A stretch of DNA of 64,000 nt from JADJOM01 sp963817435. Lineage in GTDB: Bacteria; Gemmatimonadota; Gemmatimonadetes; Gemmatimonadales; GWC2-71-9. A model generated the notes under the pieces. That model saw only the letters and a program-made list of their open reading frames with translations. It was not told the DNA's origin and did no database searches. Position numbers and translations under genes: made by a program. Shown here piece after piece: positions 19,560-28,285 of the stretch; the first letter of the stretch is position 1; each line of letters opens with the position of its first letter. The stretch is from positions 434,001-498,000 of the forward strand of contig CAWFNY010000001.1 in the NCBI GenBank assembly GCA_963817435.1, in the 5' to 3' direction.

Positions 19560-19573
19560 GTTCGTGACCGAAC
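19560..19573. promoter_or_regulatory. Candidate LexA operator upstream of lexA
   Basis: GTTCG-TGAC-CGAAC is a perfect 5-bp inverted repeat with a 4-nt spacer, 11 nt before the lexA start and between lexA and trpC. It uses the same GAAC/GTTC half-sites as several bacterial SOS boxes but in the orientation opposite to the CGAAC-N4-GTTCG form. LexA usually represses its own gene, so position supports the idea. If used, it could also affect trpC. Confidence 0.35.
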
Positions 19574-19615
19574 GGACTCCGAATCAAGCTACCCGAATAG
19601 CAACCGAAGGGCAAG

Positions 19616-20404
19616 ATGCCAACCACGCTGGACCAGATTCTGGCCACGACCCGGGCCCGCCTGCCCGCATTGCACGCCCGCCGGGCCGAGGTCGAGCGGC
19701 TCGCCGTCGCCTCCGCCGCCCGGATGGAGTTTCTCGGCGGCTGGGATCGCGGGAGGATCGCGCTGATCGCCGAGGTGAAGCGCCGCTCGCCGTCGCAGGG
19801 AACCATTCGGGCCGACCTGGACCCGGTCACCCACGCCGCGGCCTACGCTGCCGCGGGCGCGCAGGCGATCTCGGTGCTGACCGACGGTCCGTACTTCGGC
19901 GGTTCGCTCGATGATCTGCAGGCGGTGGCGGCCCGGGTGCGTGTGCCACTTCTCCGGAAGGATTTCATCCTGGATGAGCTCCAGGTGGCGGAGGCGAGGG
20001 CCGCCGGGGCCTCGGCGGTTCTTCTGATCGTGCGGGCTCTCACCCCGGCGCGGCTCGCCGACCTCGCCCGGGCCGCGCGCGATTGGGGGCTCGCCACGCT
20101 GGTCGAGGTGCACGACGCCAGAGAACTCGAGATTGCGCTCGCCTCCGAGGCGCCGATCATCGGGGTGAACAGCCGCAATCTCGACACCTTCGAGATCGAC
20201 GTGGCGGCCGCCTGGGGCCTGATCTCCCGCATCCCGTCAGACCGGATCGTCGTCGCGGAGAGCGGGATGGCGAGCGAAGCGGACGTCCGCCAGGCTGCGG
20301 AGGCCGGTGCGGACGCCGTCCTCATCGGCACCGCGCTCTCGGGTGCCCCCGATCCCTCCGTCCTGGTTCGCTCGGTGACCAGCGTACCGCGCCGCGGGCG
20401 ATGA
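19616..20404 (+). CDS. trpC: Indole-3-glycerol phosphate synthase
   Basis: Ring-closing decarboxylase of tryptophan synthesis that converts CdRP to indole-3-glycerol phosphate. It is a single-domain TIM barrel of 262 residues. Motifs include IAEVKRRSPSQG (catalytic-loop Lys), LLRKDFILDELQVAEARAAGA (catalytic Lys in RKDFI), IGVNSRNLDTFE and VAESGMASEADV. The ATG at 19616 lies 68 nt from the divergent lexA start. It is coupled to trpF by ATGA. Confidence 0.96.
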   Translation: MPTTLDQILATTRARLPALHARRAEVERLAVASAARMEFLGGWDRGRIALIAEVKRRSPSQGTIRADLDPVTHAAAYAAAGAQAISVLTDGPYFGGSLDDLQAVAARVRVPLLRKDFILDELQVAEARAAGASAVLLIVRALTPARLADLARAARDWGLATLVEVHDARELEIALASEAPIIGVNSRNLDTFEIDVAAAWGLISRIPSDRIVVAESGMASEADVRQAAEAGADAVLIGTALSGAPDPSVLVRSVTSVPRRGR

Positions 20405-21024
20405 CTCCCGCGAAGATCTGTGGACTGACCCGCCCGGAGGATGCGGCGGCAGCCGTGAACCTCGGGGCCCGCTACCTCGGGGTGATTTTCGCGGGAGGGC
20501 CAAGGCAGGTTGGTGCCGGGCAGGCGCGGTCGATCGTCGAGGCCGCGGGCGACATTCCCGTCATCGGGGTCTTTGGATCGCAGGGCCATGCACAGATATT
20601 AGAGGTAAGGGATGCGGCGGGCCTTGCCGGGGCTCAGCTGCACAGCGGTGCCACTCCGGAACTCGTCGCTCACCTCCAGCGTGAGGGGCTGCTCGTTGTG
20701 GCCGTGGTAAGGCTGGCGGGGACTTCCGACCTCGACCGCCTGGCGGAAATGACTGGGCTCGGCTGTCCTCTCCTCATCGAACCCCGCGTTGCAGGCAAGC
20801 TCGGAGGGACCGGAGTGGCGTTGCCGCTGGCACTCGCGGCGGAGGCCAGAACCCGGCTGGCAGGGTGTCCCATGTGGCTCGCGGGCGGACTCACACCCGA
20901 CAACGTGGCCGAGGCGGTTCGCGTCGTTCAGCCCGATGTGGTAGACGTATCATCCGGGGTCGAACAGATTCCGGGGATCAAGGATCATCAGCGGATGGCT
21001 CGCTTCCTGGAGGTACTGGCGTGA
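20401..21024 (+). CDS. trpF: Phosphoribosylanthranilate isomerase
   Basis: Amadori isomerase of the tryptophan pathway converting PRA to CdRP. It has 207 residues from ATG 20401 (MTPAKICGLTRPEDAAAAVN). The KICGLTRPED start carries the catalytic Cys; the C-terminal half has LAGGLTPDNVAEAV and VDVSSGVEQIPGIKD. A phase-shifted upstream extension lies inside trpC and is discarded. GTGA overlap with trpB follows. Confidence 0.95.
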   Translation: MTPAKICGLTRPEDAAAAVNLGARYLGVIFAGGPRQVGAGQARSIVEAAGDIPVIGVFGSQGHAQILEVRDAAGLAGAQLHSGATPELVAHLQREGLLVVAVVRLAGTSDLDRLAEMTGLGCPLLIEPRVAGKLGGTGVALPLALAAEARTRLAGCPMWLAGGLTPDNVAEAVRVVQPDVVDVSSGVEQIPGIKDHQRMARFLEVLA

Positions 21025-22220
21025 CAGTCACCTTGCCGCCCGAGCGCGCGGTGGACGGGCGCTTCGGCGTCTATGGCGGCCGGTACGTGCCCGAGACGCT
21101 GATGGCGGCACTGCAGGAACTGGCTGTGCTGTACGATGCGGCCCGCCAGGATGCGTCGTTCTGGGCGGAGCACAATCTGCTGCTGAAGGAGTTCGTGGGT
21201 CGCCCGTCGCTCCTCAGTCCGGCGCCGCGATTCTCGGAGCTGGTCGGGGCCACGGTGCTGCTCAAGCGCGAGGACCTCAATCACACCGGCGCGCACAAGA
21301 TCAACAACACCATCGGTCAGGCACTGCTGGCCCGTCGCATGGGCAAGCGGCGGATCATCGCCGAGACCGGGGCGGGCCAGCATGGCGTGGCGACCGCGAC
21401 GATCTGTGCCCGGTTCGGCCTGGAGTGCGTGGTCTACATGGGGCAGGAGGACGTGGAGCGTCAGGCGCTCAACGTCTACCGGATGCGGCTGCTCGGCGCG
21501 ACGGTCGTCCCGGTCACCTCCGGTACCCGCACCCTCAAGGATGCGACCAACGAGGCGCTGCGGGACTGGGTGACCAACGTCCCCACGACCCACTATATCA
21601 TCGGGTCCGTGGTCGGACCGGACCCGTTCCCGCGGATGGTGCGCGACTTCCAGTCGGTCATCGGCCTCGAGTCGCGTGTGCAGATGCTCGAGCGCACCGG
21701 CCGGCTGCCGAAGACGGTCGTCGCCTGTGTCGGAGGCGGCTCCAACGCCATCGGCATGTTTTCCGGCTTCATCGACGACGCGGCCGTGGAGCTGGTGGGC
21801 GTCGAGGCGGCGGGCGAGGGCGTGGCCACCGGCCAGCACAGCGCCACGCTGACCGCCGGAGTGCCGGGAGTGCTGCACGGCTGCCTGAGCTATCTGCTGC
21901 AGGATGACGATGGCCAGGTGATGCCCGCGCATTCCGTCTCCGCCGGGCTCGACTATCCCGGTGTCGGGCCGGAGCACAGCTGGTTGCGGGACACCGGCCG
22001 GGTGCGCTACGAGTCGGTTACCGATGACGAGGCGCTGGCGGCGTTCCAGACCGTGTGCCGGCTGGAAGGCATCATTCCCGCGCTCGAGACGGCGCACGCC
22101 TTTGCCTGGATCCAACGGAATCGCGGCCGCTGGGCGGCCGACGAGCTGGTGCTCGTCTGTCTCAGTGGCCGTGGCGACAAGGACGTCGCGCACGTGGCCA
22201 AACTGCTCGGAAACGCCTAA
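21021..22220 (+). CDS. trpB: Tryptophan synthase beta chain
   Basis: PLP enzyme joining indole and serine to make tryptophan. It has 399 residues from a GTG at 21021, set by the GTGA overlap with trpF and the GGAGG before it. The PLP lysine is Lys93 in HTGAHKINNTIGQ; the phosphate-binding loop is CVGGGSNAIGMF. The sequence GRFGVYGGRYVPETLM at the N terminus marks it as the TrpB1 class, which works with TrpA. Unusually, trpA does not follow directly: two other genes intervene. Confidence 0.96.
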   Translation: MTVTLPPERAVDGRFGVYGGRYVPETLMAALQELAVLYDAARQDASFWAEHNLLLKEFVGRPSLLSPAPRFSELVGATVLLKREDLNHTGAHKINNTIGQALLARRMGKRRIIAETGAGQHGVATATICARFGLECVVYMGQEDVERQALNVYRMRLLGATVVPVTSGTRTLKDATNEALRDWVTNVPTTHYIIGSVVGPDPFPRMVRDFQSVIGLESRVQMLERTGRLPKTVVACVGGGSNAIGMFSGFIDDAAVELVGVEAAGEGVATGQHSATLTAGVPGVLHGCLSYLLQDDDGQVMPAHSVSAGLDYPGVGPEHSWLRDTGRVRYESVTDDEALAAFQTVCRLEGIIPALETAHAFAWIQRNRGRWAADELVLVCLSGRGDKDVAHVAKLLGNA

Positions 22221-23933
22221 GTGACCCAGGGCATGCCGGCGGCGGTCGTCCTGCCGCCCTCTCAGATCGAAGAACTGCTCCGGACCCTGGTGAAGGGGCT
22301 CCGGGCGTTTCAGATGTACCTGCCGAACAACCCGATCTACCAGCGCGCCATCCAGAACGTCCGTGCGTCCTTCCAGCCCCTCTGGTCCGGGGGGCTCGAC
22401 CGCATCGTCCTGCAGATCGTGGAGACCGACATCGTCTGGGAGGAGCAGGTCGTCTATCACCAGCCGAACAAGTCGGACAGCCTGGCCTGGTCGCTGTTCA
22501 AGGACGGCATGCGGGTGCTGACGCTGTTTCCAGGCGTGGAGGACGAGGAAATCATTCGCTTCCTGGAGATCGTGCAGCGCGCCCGCACCCTCTCCACCGA
22601 CGCGGGTGACGACCTGCTCACGCTGCTGTGGGAGCAGGAATTCACGCTGGTCCAGTATCACTTCACCGAGTTCGTGACGGACAGCGGCGTCCCCGGGCTC
22701 TCGGGCGAAGGGGCGTACAGTCAGGCGGCACCGTCCGATCCCAACGTGGCGGCGGCGCAGGCCCGGGAAACGCGCGGCAAGGTGGAGGAGGAGGCCCCCC
22801 GCAAACCCGCCGTGGTCGACCTCGAGGAATTCGACTCCACCCTCTACTGGCTCGAGGAGGGAGAGATCCGGGCGATCGCGCAGGCGGTGGAGCGGGAGTA
22901 TGCCCAGGACCTGCGCGCCAACGTACTCAATATCGTCTTCGATATTCTGGAGCAGCGGCAGGAGGACTGGGCCCGCAACGACGTGCTGGGCACCATGGAG
23001 GCGTATCTCCCCCACGTGCTCAACGCCGGCGACTTCCGCGCGGTGGCGCAGATCCTCCGCGAGACCCGCCTGCTGGTGCGGCGTCCCGAGCAGTTCACGG
23101 CCGAGGAGCGCGCACGTCTCGATGCGTTCACGGGCCGGCTCTCCGACCCGGGAGTCCTGCAGCAGATCCTCCAGTCGGTGACCGAGGCACAGACGCCACC
23201 GTCAGAGGATGACCTGGGCGAGCTCTTCCGCGAGCTCCGGCCCTCCGGCCTCGAGACGGTGCTGGTCTGGCTGCCGAAGCTCCCGGCTGCGTCACCGGTG
23301 CATACGCTGCTCGCGTCCGCGGTAGACCGGCTCGCGGAGAACAGTCCGCAGGAGGTGCTGCGGCTTCTGCGCCTGCCTGACTCGGAGGCTCTGTCCTCGG
23401 TCATCGCGCTCTGTGGACGCCTCCGCCTGCAGGCGGCGGTCCCCGGGCTTGCCGACATCCTCGGCCATCCGCAGGCCGCGATCCGGCTGGCGGGAGCCCA
23501 ATCGCTGGATGCGGTCGGTACGCCGGGCGCGCTGCAGGCGCTCGAGAAGGCGGTCGAGGATACCGATCGGGAGGTCCGCATCGCGGCGGTCCAGGCGCTC
23601 GGCAAGCGCGGTTACAAGGGCGTGCTCAGACGGATCGAGCCGGTAGTGCAGGGGAAGCTGCAGCGCGAAATCGACCTGACCGAGCGGATGCGCTTCTTCG
23701 AGGCCTACGCGATGATCGCGGGGCCGGGCTCCCTCGACATCCTTGCCGCGATGCTGTCGCCGGGTGGACTGTTTCGCCGCAAGGAGACTCCCGAGGTCCG
23801 CGCCTGCGCTGCGCTGGCCATCGGGCGGCTCAAGACCGCCGAAGCGCGGGAACTGCTGCAGAAGTACCGGGACGACAAGGAACTGGTGGTGCGGAACGCG
23901 GTGAGCCGCGCCCTGCGTGAGGCGGGCACGTGA
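22221..23933 (+). CDS. HEAT-repeat protein with a conserved N-terminal module
   Basis: Protein of 570 residues from a GTG start immediately after the trpB stop. The N-terminal part (about residues 10-150) is a helical/strand module with LRAFQMYLPNNPIYQRAI, IVLQIVETDIVWEEQVVY and LFPGVEDEEIIRFLEIV. A charged, Pro-rich linker (about 165-200) follows. The C-terminal half (about 370-560) has HEAT-type helical repeats, such as AAIRLAGAQSLDAVGTPGAL and REVRIAAVQALGKRGYKG. The N-terminal module looks related to the N terminus of the next gene product, to which it is coupled by GTGA. It has no known enzymatic motif. A scaffold role beside the HD-GYP protein is an inference. Confidence 0.75.
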   Translation: MTQGMPAAVVLPPSQIEELLRTLVKGLRAFQMYLPNNPIYQRAIQNVRASFQPLWSGGLDRIVLQIVETDIVWEEQVVYHQPNKSDSLAWSLFKDGMRVLTLFPGVEDEEIIRFLEIVQRARTLSTDAGDDLLTLLWEQEFTLVQYHFTEFVTDSGVPGLSGEGAYSQAAPSDPNVAAAQARETRGKVEEEAPRKPAVVDLEEFDSTLYWLEEGEIRAIAQAVEREYAQDLRANVLNIVFDILEQRQEDWARNDVLGTMEAYLPHVLNAGDFRAVAQILRETRLLVRRPEQFTAEERARLDAFTGRLSDPGVLQQILQSVTEAQTPPSEDDLGELFRELRPSGLETVLVWLPKLPAASPVHTLLASAVDRLAENSPQEVLRLLRLPDSEALSSVIALCGRLRLQAAVPGLADILGHPQAAIRLAGAQSLDAVGTPGALQALEKAVEDTDREVRIAAVQALGKRGYKGVLRRIEPVVQGKLQREIDLTERMRFFEAYAMIAGPGSLDILAAMLSPGGLFRRKETPEVRACAALAIGRLKTAEARELLQKYRDDKELVVRNAVSRALREAGT

Positions 23934-25414
23934 ACCGCGAAGCCGACGCGCACGGGCACGGGGGGGAGGAGAAGGTCGCGGACGATGCCTTCCTCCGCTC
24001 GGCGGGCCGCGCCTTCCTGCTGGCGATGTACGCCGCGCTGCGAAGTCTCAAGCTGTATCCGATCGAGAACGCCACTGCCCAGAAGTCGCTCGACGATCTG
24101 CAGGCCGCGGCGAACGCCATTCTCGGGCCGATGACCGAACTGGAATTGCGGCTCTCCGGCGATTTTCTCTTCGTCAACGGCACGCGGCTGCGTCTCGAGC
24201 TCGACAACTACGCCTCGTTCTCCAACACCCTCGCCGCCCTGCGGGCGATCGACGTGGGCGAGATCCGGGTGAGCTCCGGGGTCGAGCGGCGCGAGTGGCA
24301 GGTGTTCATCAGCCTGGTGCTTTCGCTTTCGGGCAAGGCCGGGGTCGAGCCCGATCCCGAGAAGCTGCTGGAATTGCGCGACAAGCTCGCCATCGCCGAC
24401 GTCACGCACATCGATGTCGAGCCGCCGGTCGAGTCCGAGGAGAAGGTCGCCGATGCGGAAAAGGCGCGCGAGGTCGCGAAGCGCACCTACTCGCACGGGG
24501 TCGCCGTCACCAAGGATCTGATCAACAGCGTCCGGCTCGGGCGGACGACCTCGGTGGCCAAGGTCAAGAGGGCGGTGCAGGCCATCGTGGACCAGGTCCT
24601 GAACAACGAGACCTCGCTGCTCGGCCTCACCACCATCCGTGACTACGACGAGTACACCTTCACCCACTCGGTGAATGTCTGCATCCTTGCCGTCGCCATC
24701 GGCAAGAAGCTGGGCCTCACCAGGCTGCAGCTCTACGACCTCGGGCTGGCCGCGCTGCTGCATGATGTCGGCAAGGCGCGGATCCCCGTCGAGGTCCTCA
24801 ACAAGACCACCGGCCTCACCGAGGACGAGTGGAAGCTGATGCAGACGCATCCCTGGCAGGGGGTGCTGACGCTGTTCAACATGCGGGGCTACGGCGAGAT
24901 TCCCTACCGGCAGATCGTGGTCGCGCAGGAACACCACATGAAGTCCGATCTGACCGGCTACCCCAAGGCGATCCGGCCACGGGAGCAGGGGATCTACTCC
25001 CGCATCGTCGCCGTCGCCGACGGCTACGATGCGGCGACGACCCGCCGGAGCTACCAGACGGTGCCGATCCAGCCCGACCAGGTGCTGCGCGAGATGTGGG
25101 AGAATCCGCGGCGTGGCTACGATCCGATGCTGGTCAAGGCGCTCATCAACCTGATCGGCATCTATCCGGTAGGCACCTGCGTCATTCTGGATACCTTTGA
25201 GGTGGCCGTCGTGGCCGCGGCCAATCCGGACCAGAGCGTCCTCAACCGCCCGATCGTGCGGCTGTGCATCGACCAGGATGGTGCGCTGGTCGGGCCGCCG
25301 GGCCGGGAGGAGAATCTCGCCGAGCAGGACGCGAGCGGCGCGTACCTTCGTTCGATCGTGAAGGTCACCAACCCTGACCGCTACGGGATCATTGTCGGTG
25401 ACTACTTTGTCTGA
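23930..25414 (+). CDS. HD-GYP domain protein (putative cyclic-di-GMP phosphodiesterase)
   Basis: Protein of 494 residues from a GTG overlapping the HEAT gene stop. An N-terminal module (about residues 22-150: ALRSLKLYPIENATAQKSL, LELRLSGDFLFVNGTRLRL, VSSGVERREWQVFISLVL) precedes a linker and an HD-GYP domain (about 220-400). Metal-binding features are THSVNVCILAVAIG, LLHDVGKARIP, and HHMKSDLTGYP, a variant of the usual HHExxDGxGYP in which Glu and Gly are changed. HD-GYP enzymes hydrolyse cyclic di-GMP or related dinucleotides; whether the altered motif keeps activity is open. It sits inside the trp operon, between trpB and trpA. Confidence 0.85.
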   Translation: MNREADAHGHGGEEKVADDAFLRSAGRAFLLAMYAALRSLKLYPIENATAQKSLDDLQAAANAILGPMTELELRLSGDFLFVNGTRLRLELDNYASFSNTLAALRAIDVGEIRVSSGVERREWQVFISLVLSLSGKAGVEPDPEKLLELRDKLAIADVTHIDVEPPVESEEKVADAEKAREVAKRTYSHGVAVTKDLINSVRLGRTTSVAKVKRAVQAIVDQVLNNETSLLGLTTIRDYDEYTFTHSVNVCILAVAIGKKLGLTRLQLYDLGLAALLHDVGKARIPVEVLNKTTGLTEDEWKLMQTHPWQGVLTLFNMRGYGEIPYRQIVVAQEHHMKSDLTGYPKAIRPREQGIYSRIVAVADGYDAATTRRSYQTVPIQPDQVLREMWENPRRGYDPMLVKALINLIGIYPVGTCVILDTFEVAVVAAANPDQSVLNRPIVRLCIDQDGALVGPPGREENLAEQDASGAYLRSIVKVTNPDRYGIIVGDYFV

Positions 25415-26207
25415 GTCGCGGCTCGACAGCGCGTGGGCGGATCTCAGGCGCCAGGGACGCACGGCGCTGATCCCCTACCTGACTGCGGGACACCCCGACC
25501 GCGCCGCGAGCCTGTCCGCGCTCCGCTACGCCGATGAACACGCCGACATCCTTGAGGTCGGCGTCGCCTTCAGCGATCCGCTCGCCGATGGGCCGACCAT
25601 CCAGCGCTCGACCTTCGACGCGCTGCGGGAAGGTATCACGCTCCCGCGCACCCTCGACCTGATTGCCGAGGCCAGGCTGTCCAGACCCGTCGTGGTGTTC
25701 AGCTACCTCAATCCCGTGATCCGATACGGGATCGACCGTTTCCTCCGGGACGCGGCCGACCTCGGCATCGCCGGGCTGCTGCTCACCGATCTCCCCGCCG
25801 GCAGCGATCCGGTCGTGGAGCGTGCGGTGTGCGAGAGTCCGCTCGACCTGATCCGGCTGATCGCGCCCACCACCACCGGGACGCGCCTCGCGGAGGTCGT
25901 GAGGGATGCCGAGGGGTTCCTCTATCTCGTCGCGCGGCTCGGGGTCACCGGCGCGAGCACCGAACTCGCCAGTGGACTCGAGGCCTACATCGCCCGGGTG
26001 CGGGCCGCGAGTGCGCTGCCGCTCGCGGTCGGCTTCGGGATCAGCACCCCCGAGCAGGCGCGGACCGTGGCGCATCTCGCCGATGGCGTGGTCGTCGGGA
26101 GCGCGCTGGTGGACCGGCTGGGGCGCGAGGGCCCGGTTGCCGCGGGACGGATGCTTGCCGAGCTCCGCGCCGCCCTGGACGCGGCAGACCGGGAGCGGGA
26201 GAGATGA
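25398..26207 (+). CDS. trpA: Tryptophan synthase alpha chain
   Basis: Cleaves indole-3-glycerol phosphate to indole, passed to TrpB. It is a TIM barrel of about 269 residues. The catalytic Glu is in DILEVGVAFSDPLADGPTIQ and the catalytic Asp in LLLTDLPAGSD; the phosphate loop is VGFGISTPEQA. The family Y/L-VARLGVTGAST stretch has Ala-Arg-Leu where many TrpA proteins have Ser-Arg-x. The start is uncertain: TTG 25392, GTG 25398 or TTG 25407, all inside the 3' end of the HD-GYP gene; I chose GTG 25398 because it gives the usual N terminus. It is coupled to the next gene by ATGA. Confidence 0.93.
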   Translation: MTTLSESRLDSAWADLRRQGRTALIPYLTAGHPDRAASLSALRYADEHADILEVGVAFSDPLADGPTIQRSTFDALREGITLPRTLDLIAEARLSRPVVVFSYLNPVIRYGIDRFLRDAADLGIAGLLLTDLPAGSDPVVERAVCESPLDLIRLIAPTTTGTRLAEVVRDAEGFLYLVARLGVTGASTELASGLEAYIARVRAASALPLAVGFGISTPEQARTVAHLADGVVVGSALVDRLGREGPVAAGRMLAELRAALDAADRERER

Positions 26208-28285
26208 GCCAGGTCACGCGACGCATCCTCGATGGTTACGCGCGGACCATCGCGTGGGGCGGTGTCATCGCCGGGCTCGGTGCGCTGGCACAGGACCGTC
26301 GCTGGCTCGAACAGCCGTGGGTCGCGGTCGGCCTGCTGGTCCTCGTCGTAGTGCTGCGCCGCGGCCAGATCCAGCTCTCCAAGTTCTCCTCGCTGTCGCA
26401 GATCGGGGTGGTGGCGCTGGTAGGGTCGGTCATCACCGGTCCGGGGATTGTCGTGTTCGCGCTTGGCCTCGGCGTCTTCATCGCGGACGCCTTCTGGCTG
26501 CGGAAACTGCTTCGCGCCGCATGGATCAATGCCGGGCGCGAAGTCCTCGGGTTCATGGCGGCGTACGGACTCTACGTCGCGGTCTATCTCCAGATCGAGC
26601 CCGCCGGCCTGACCCTCGAATTCCTGCCCCCGGCGCTGACGCTTGCCGGCTTCTACTTCTTCTTCACCCGCGCGCTGCAGTACTTCACGCTGCTGGTCCG
26701 CAACAAGCTCGAGCCGCATGAGCGGCTCATGATTCTCCGCTACGAAGTGCTCTCCTATCTCCTCACGATCATCGGGGCGGTGATCGCCGCCGCCGCGATC
26801 CGGACGCTGCCGCTCGAAGGATGGCTCGCGGTGCTGGTGGTGCTCGGCGTTCTGGGCATGCTGACCACCCGCATCCTCGAGGAGGCGATCGGCGCCGAGG
26901 AGCTGAACAAGATCCATGCGCGCGAGCGGGTGATCACCAGCAACATCTCGCTGAAGGACGCCTTCACGCAGCTCGAGGAGATGGCCAACCGGGTCCTGGA
27001 CTGGAGTGACTTCCGGATCTACCGCGTCAACGACGGTACCGAATCCCTGCTGTACCGCGGCGTCCTCGGCTGGCCGAACCGGGGGGATCCGCCGTTCGAC
27101 AGCCCGAAGCTCCGGGAACTGGCCGTCGTCGGCGGAGAGCCGGTCGTGGTCGGCGATGCGCGCAAGGACGAGCGCATGCTGGCACCCACCCCCGACGCGA
27201 TCAGTATGCTGCTCCTGCCGCTCCGGTTCGGCAACGAGATCATCGGGACCTTCGAGCTCGATCATCACAAGCCGCATACCTACGGAAAGAAGGAGGTCGC
27301 GGCCGCGGCCACCTTCGCGAGCCAGCTGGCCACCGCCATCCACATCGCCGACCTGCGCCGGCCGCTGACGGAGACGGTCGAGCGGGTGGGGGTGCAGGTG
27401 AAGGCGCTCGCCGCGACCGCGGACATTCTGCGCTCCTCGTCAGGCGCTGTCGCGCAGACGGCGCAGGCGATCCGTGCCGGCGCGGCGGAGCAGGAGCAGC
27501 TCGTGGCCCAGGGGCGCGAGGCGATGGCGGGCCTCGCGCGCCAGGCGAGGGAGGTGGCGGCTGACGGTGCGGCCGCCGCGCGCTCGTCGGGCATCGCCAG
27601 TGAGACCGCCGCGCTCAACCGCGAGGCGATTCAGGACGCGATCGGGCGGCTGGTGCAGCTGCAGCAGTTCGTGGATGCGACATCGCGGCAGGTCGGGGAC
27701 CTCTACCAGGTCACCAACCGGCTCATCGGGTTCATCGGCACCATCCGGGAGATCGCCGATCTCACCAACCTGATCGCGCTCAACGCCGCGATCGAGGCGG
27801 CGCGCGCCGGGCAGCAGGGCCGGGGATTCGCGGTGGTGGCGGAGGAGGTGCGGCAGCTCGCCTCACAGAGCGGCCAGGCCTCCCGGGAAGCGGGGGGCCT
27901 GATCGCCGCGATTCTGGGGCAGGTGTCGCAGATCTCCGAGGAGATGGACCGGGGCACCGCGACGGTGCGCGGTGTCGAGCAGCTGTCCGCCAACGCCGCC
28001 CAGGCGCTGGCCGACATCGTCACCGGGACGATCGACGCCGGCCAGCACGCCCACCGGATCGCGGAGACCGCCGCGCGCCAGGAGGATGCCGCGCTCCGGC
28101 TGCGGGAACAGATGGACCGGGTGGCGGAGGTCTCGGCGCGCACGCTGGAGGACGCCAACGGCACCGCGCGCCGAGCCTCGGAGACCGCACGCAGTCACGC
28201 CGACCTCGAGCGCGCGATCCGCGAACTCGCCGCCGTCGCCGAGCGACTCGAAACGATCGCTCGCCACTTCTCCCACGAGCTATGA
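26204..28285 (+). CDS. Membrane GAF/methyl-accepting chemotaxis-type signalling protein
   Basis: Protein of 693 residues from ATG 26204 (ATGA overlap with trpA). The first 230 residues hold about six or seven transmembrane helices with only short loops, so there is no large periplasmic sensor. A GAF-like domain follows (about 245-395: DAFTQLEEMANRVLDWSDFR, SMLLLPLRFGNEIIGTFELD). The rest is a long helical MCP signalling domain whose conserved tip is IADLTNLIALNAAIEAARAG then GRGFAVVAEEVRQLA (about 515-552). No HAMP domain is evident. It probably senses a cytoplasmic or membrane cue and signals to a CheA/CheW system not encoded in the window. The stop overlaps folK. Confidence 0.85.
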   Translation: MSQVTRRILDGYARTIAWGGVIAGLGALAQDRRWLEQPWVAVGLLVLVVVLRRGQIQLSKFSSLSQIGVVALVGSVITGPGIVVFALGLGVFIADAFWLRKLLRAAWINAGREVLGFMAAYGLYVAVYLQIEPAGLTLEFLPPALTLAGFYFFFTRALQYFTLLVRNKLEPHERLMILRYEVLSYLLTIIGAVIAAAAIRTLPLEGWLAVLVVLGVLGMLTTRILEEAIGAEELNKIHARERVITSNISLKDAFTQLEEMANRVLDWSDFRIYRVNDGTESLLYRGVLGWPNRGDPPFDSPKLRELAVVGGEPVVVGDARKDERMLAPTPDAISMLLLPLRFGNEIIGTFELDHHKPHTYGKKEVAAAATFASQLATAIHIADLRRPLTETVERVGVQVKALAATADILRSSSGAVAQTAQAIRAGAAEQEQLVAQGREAMAGLARQAREVAADGAAAARSSGIASETAALNREAIQDAIGRLVQLQQFVDATSRQVGDLYQVTNRLIGFIGTIREIADLTNLIALNAAIEAARAGQQGRGFAVVAEEVRQLASQSGQASREAGGLIAAILGQVSQISEEMDRGTATVRGVEQLSANAAQALADIVTGTIDAGQHAHRIAETAARQEDAALRLREQMDRVAEVSARTLEDANGTARRASETARSHADLERAIRELAAVAERLETIARHFSHEL

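Noticed and set aside
20988..23015. 675-codon open frame antisense to trpB and the HEAT gene
   Set aside because: It is the reverse-frame shadow of trpB, whose catalytic motifs are intact.
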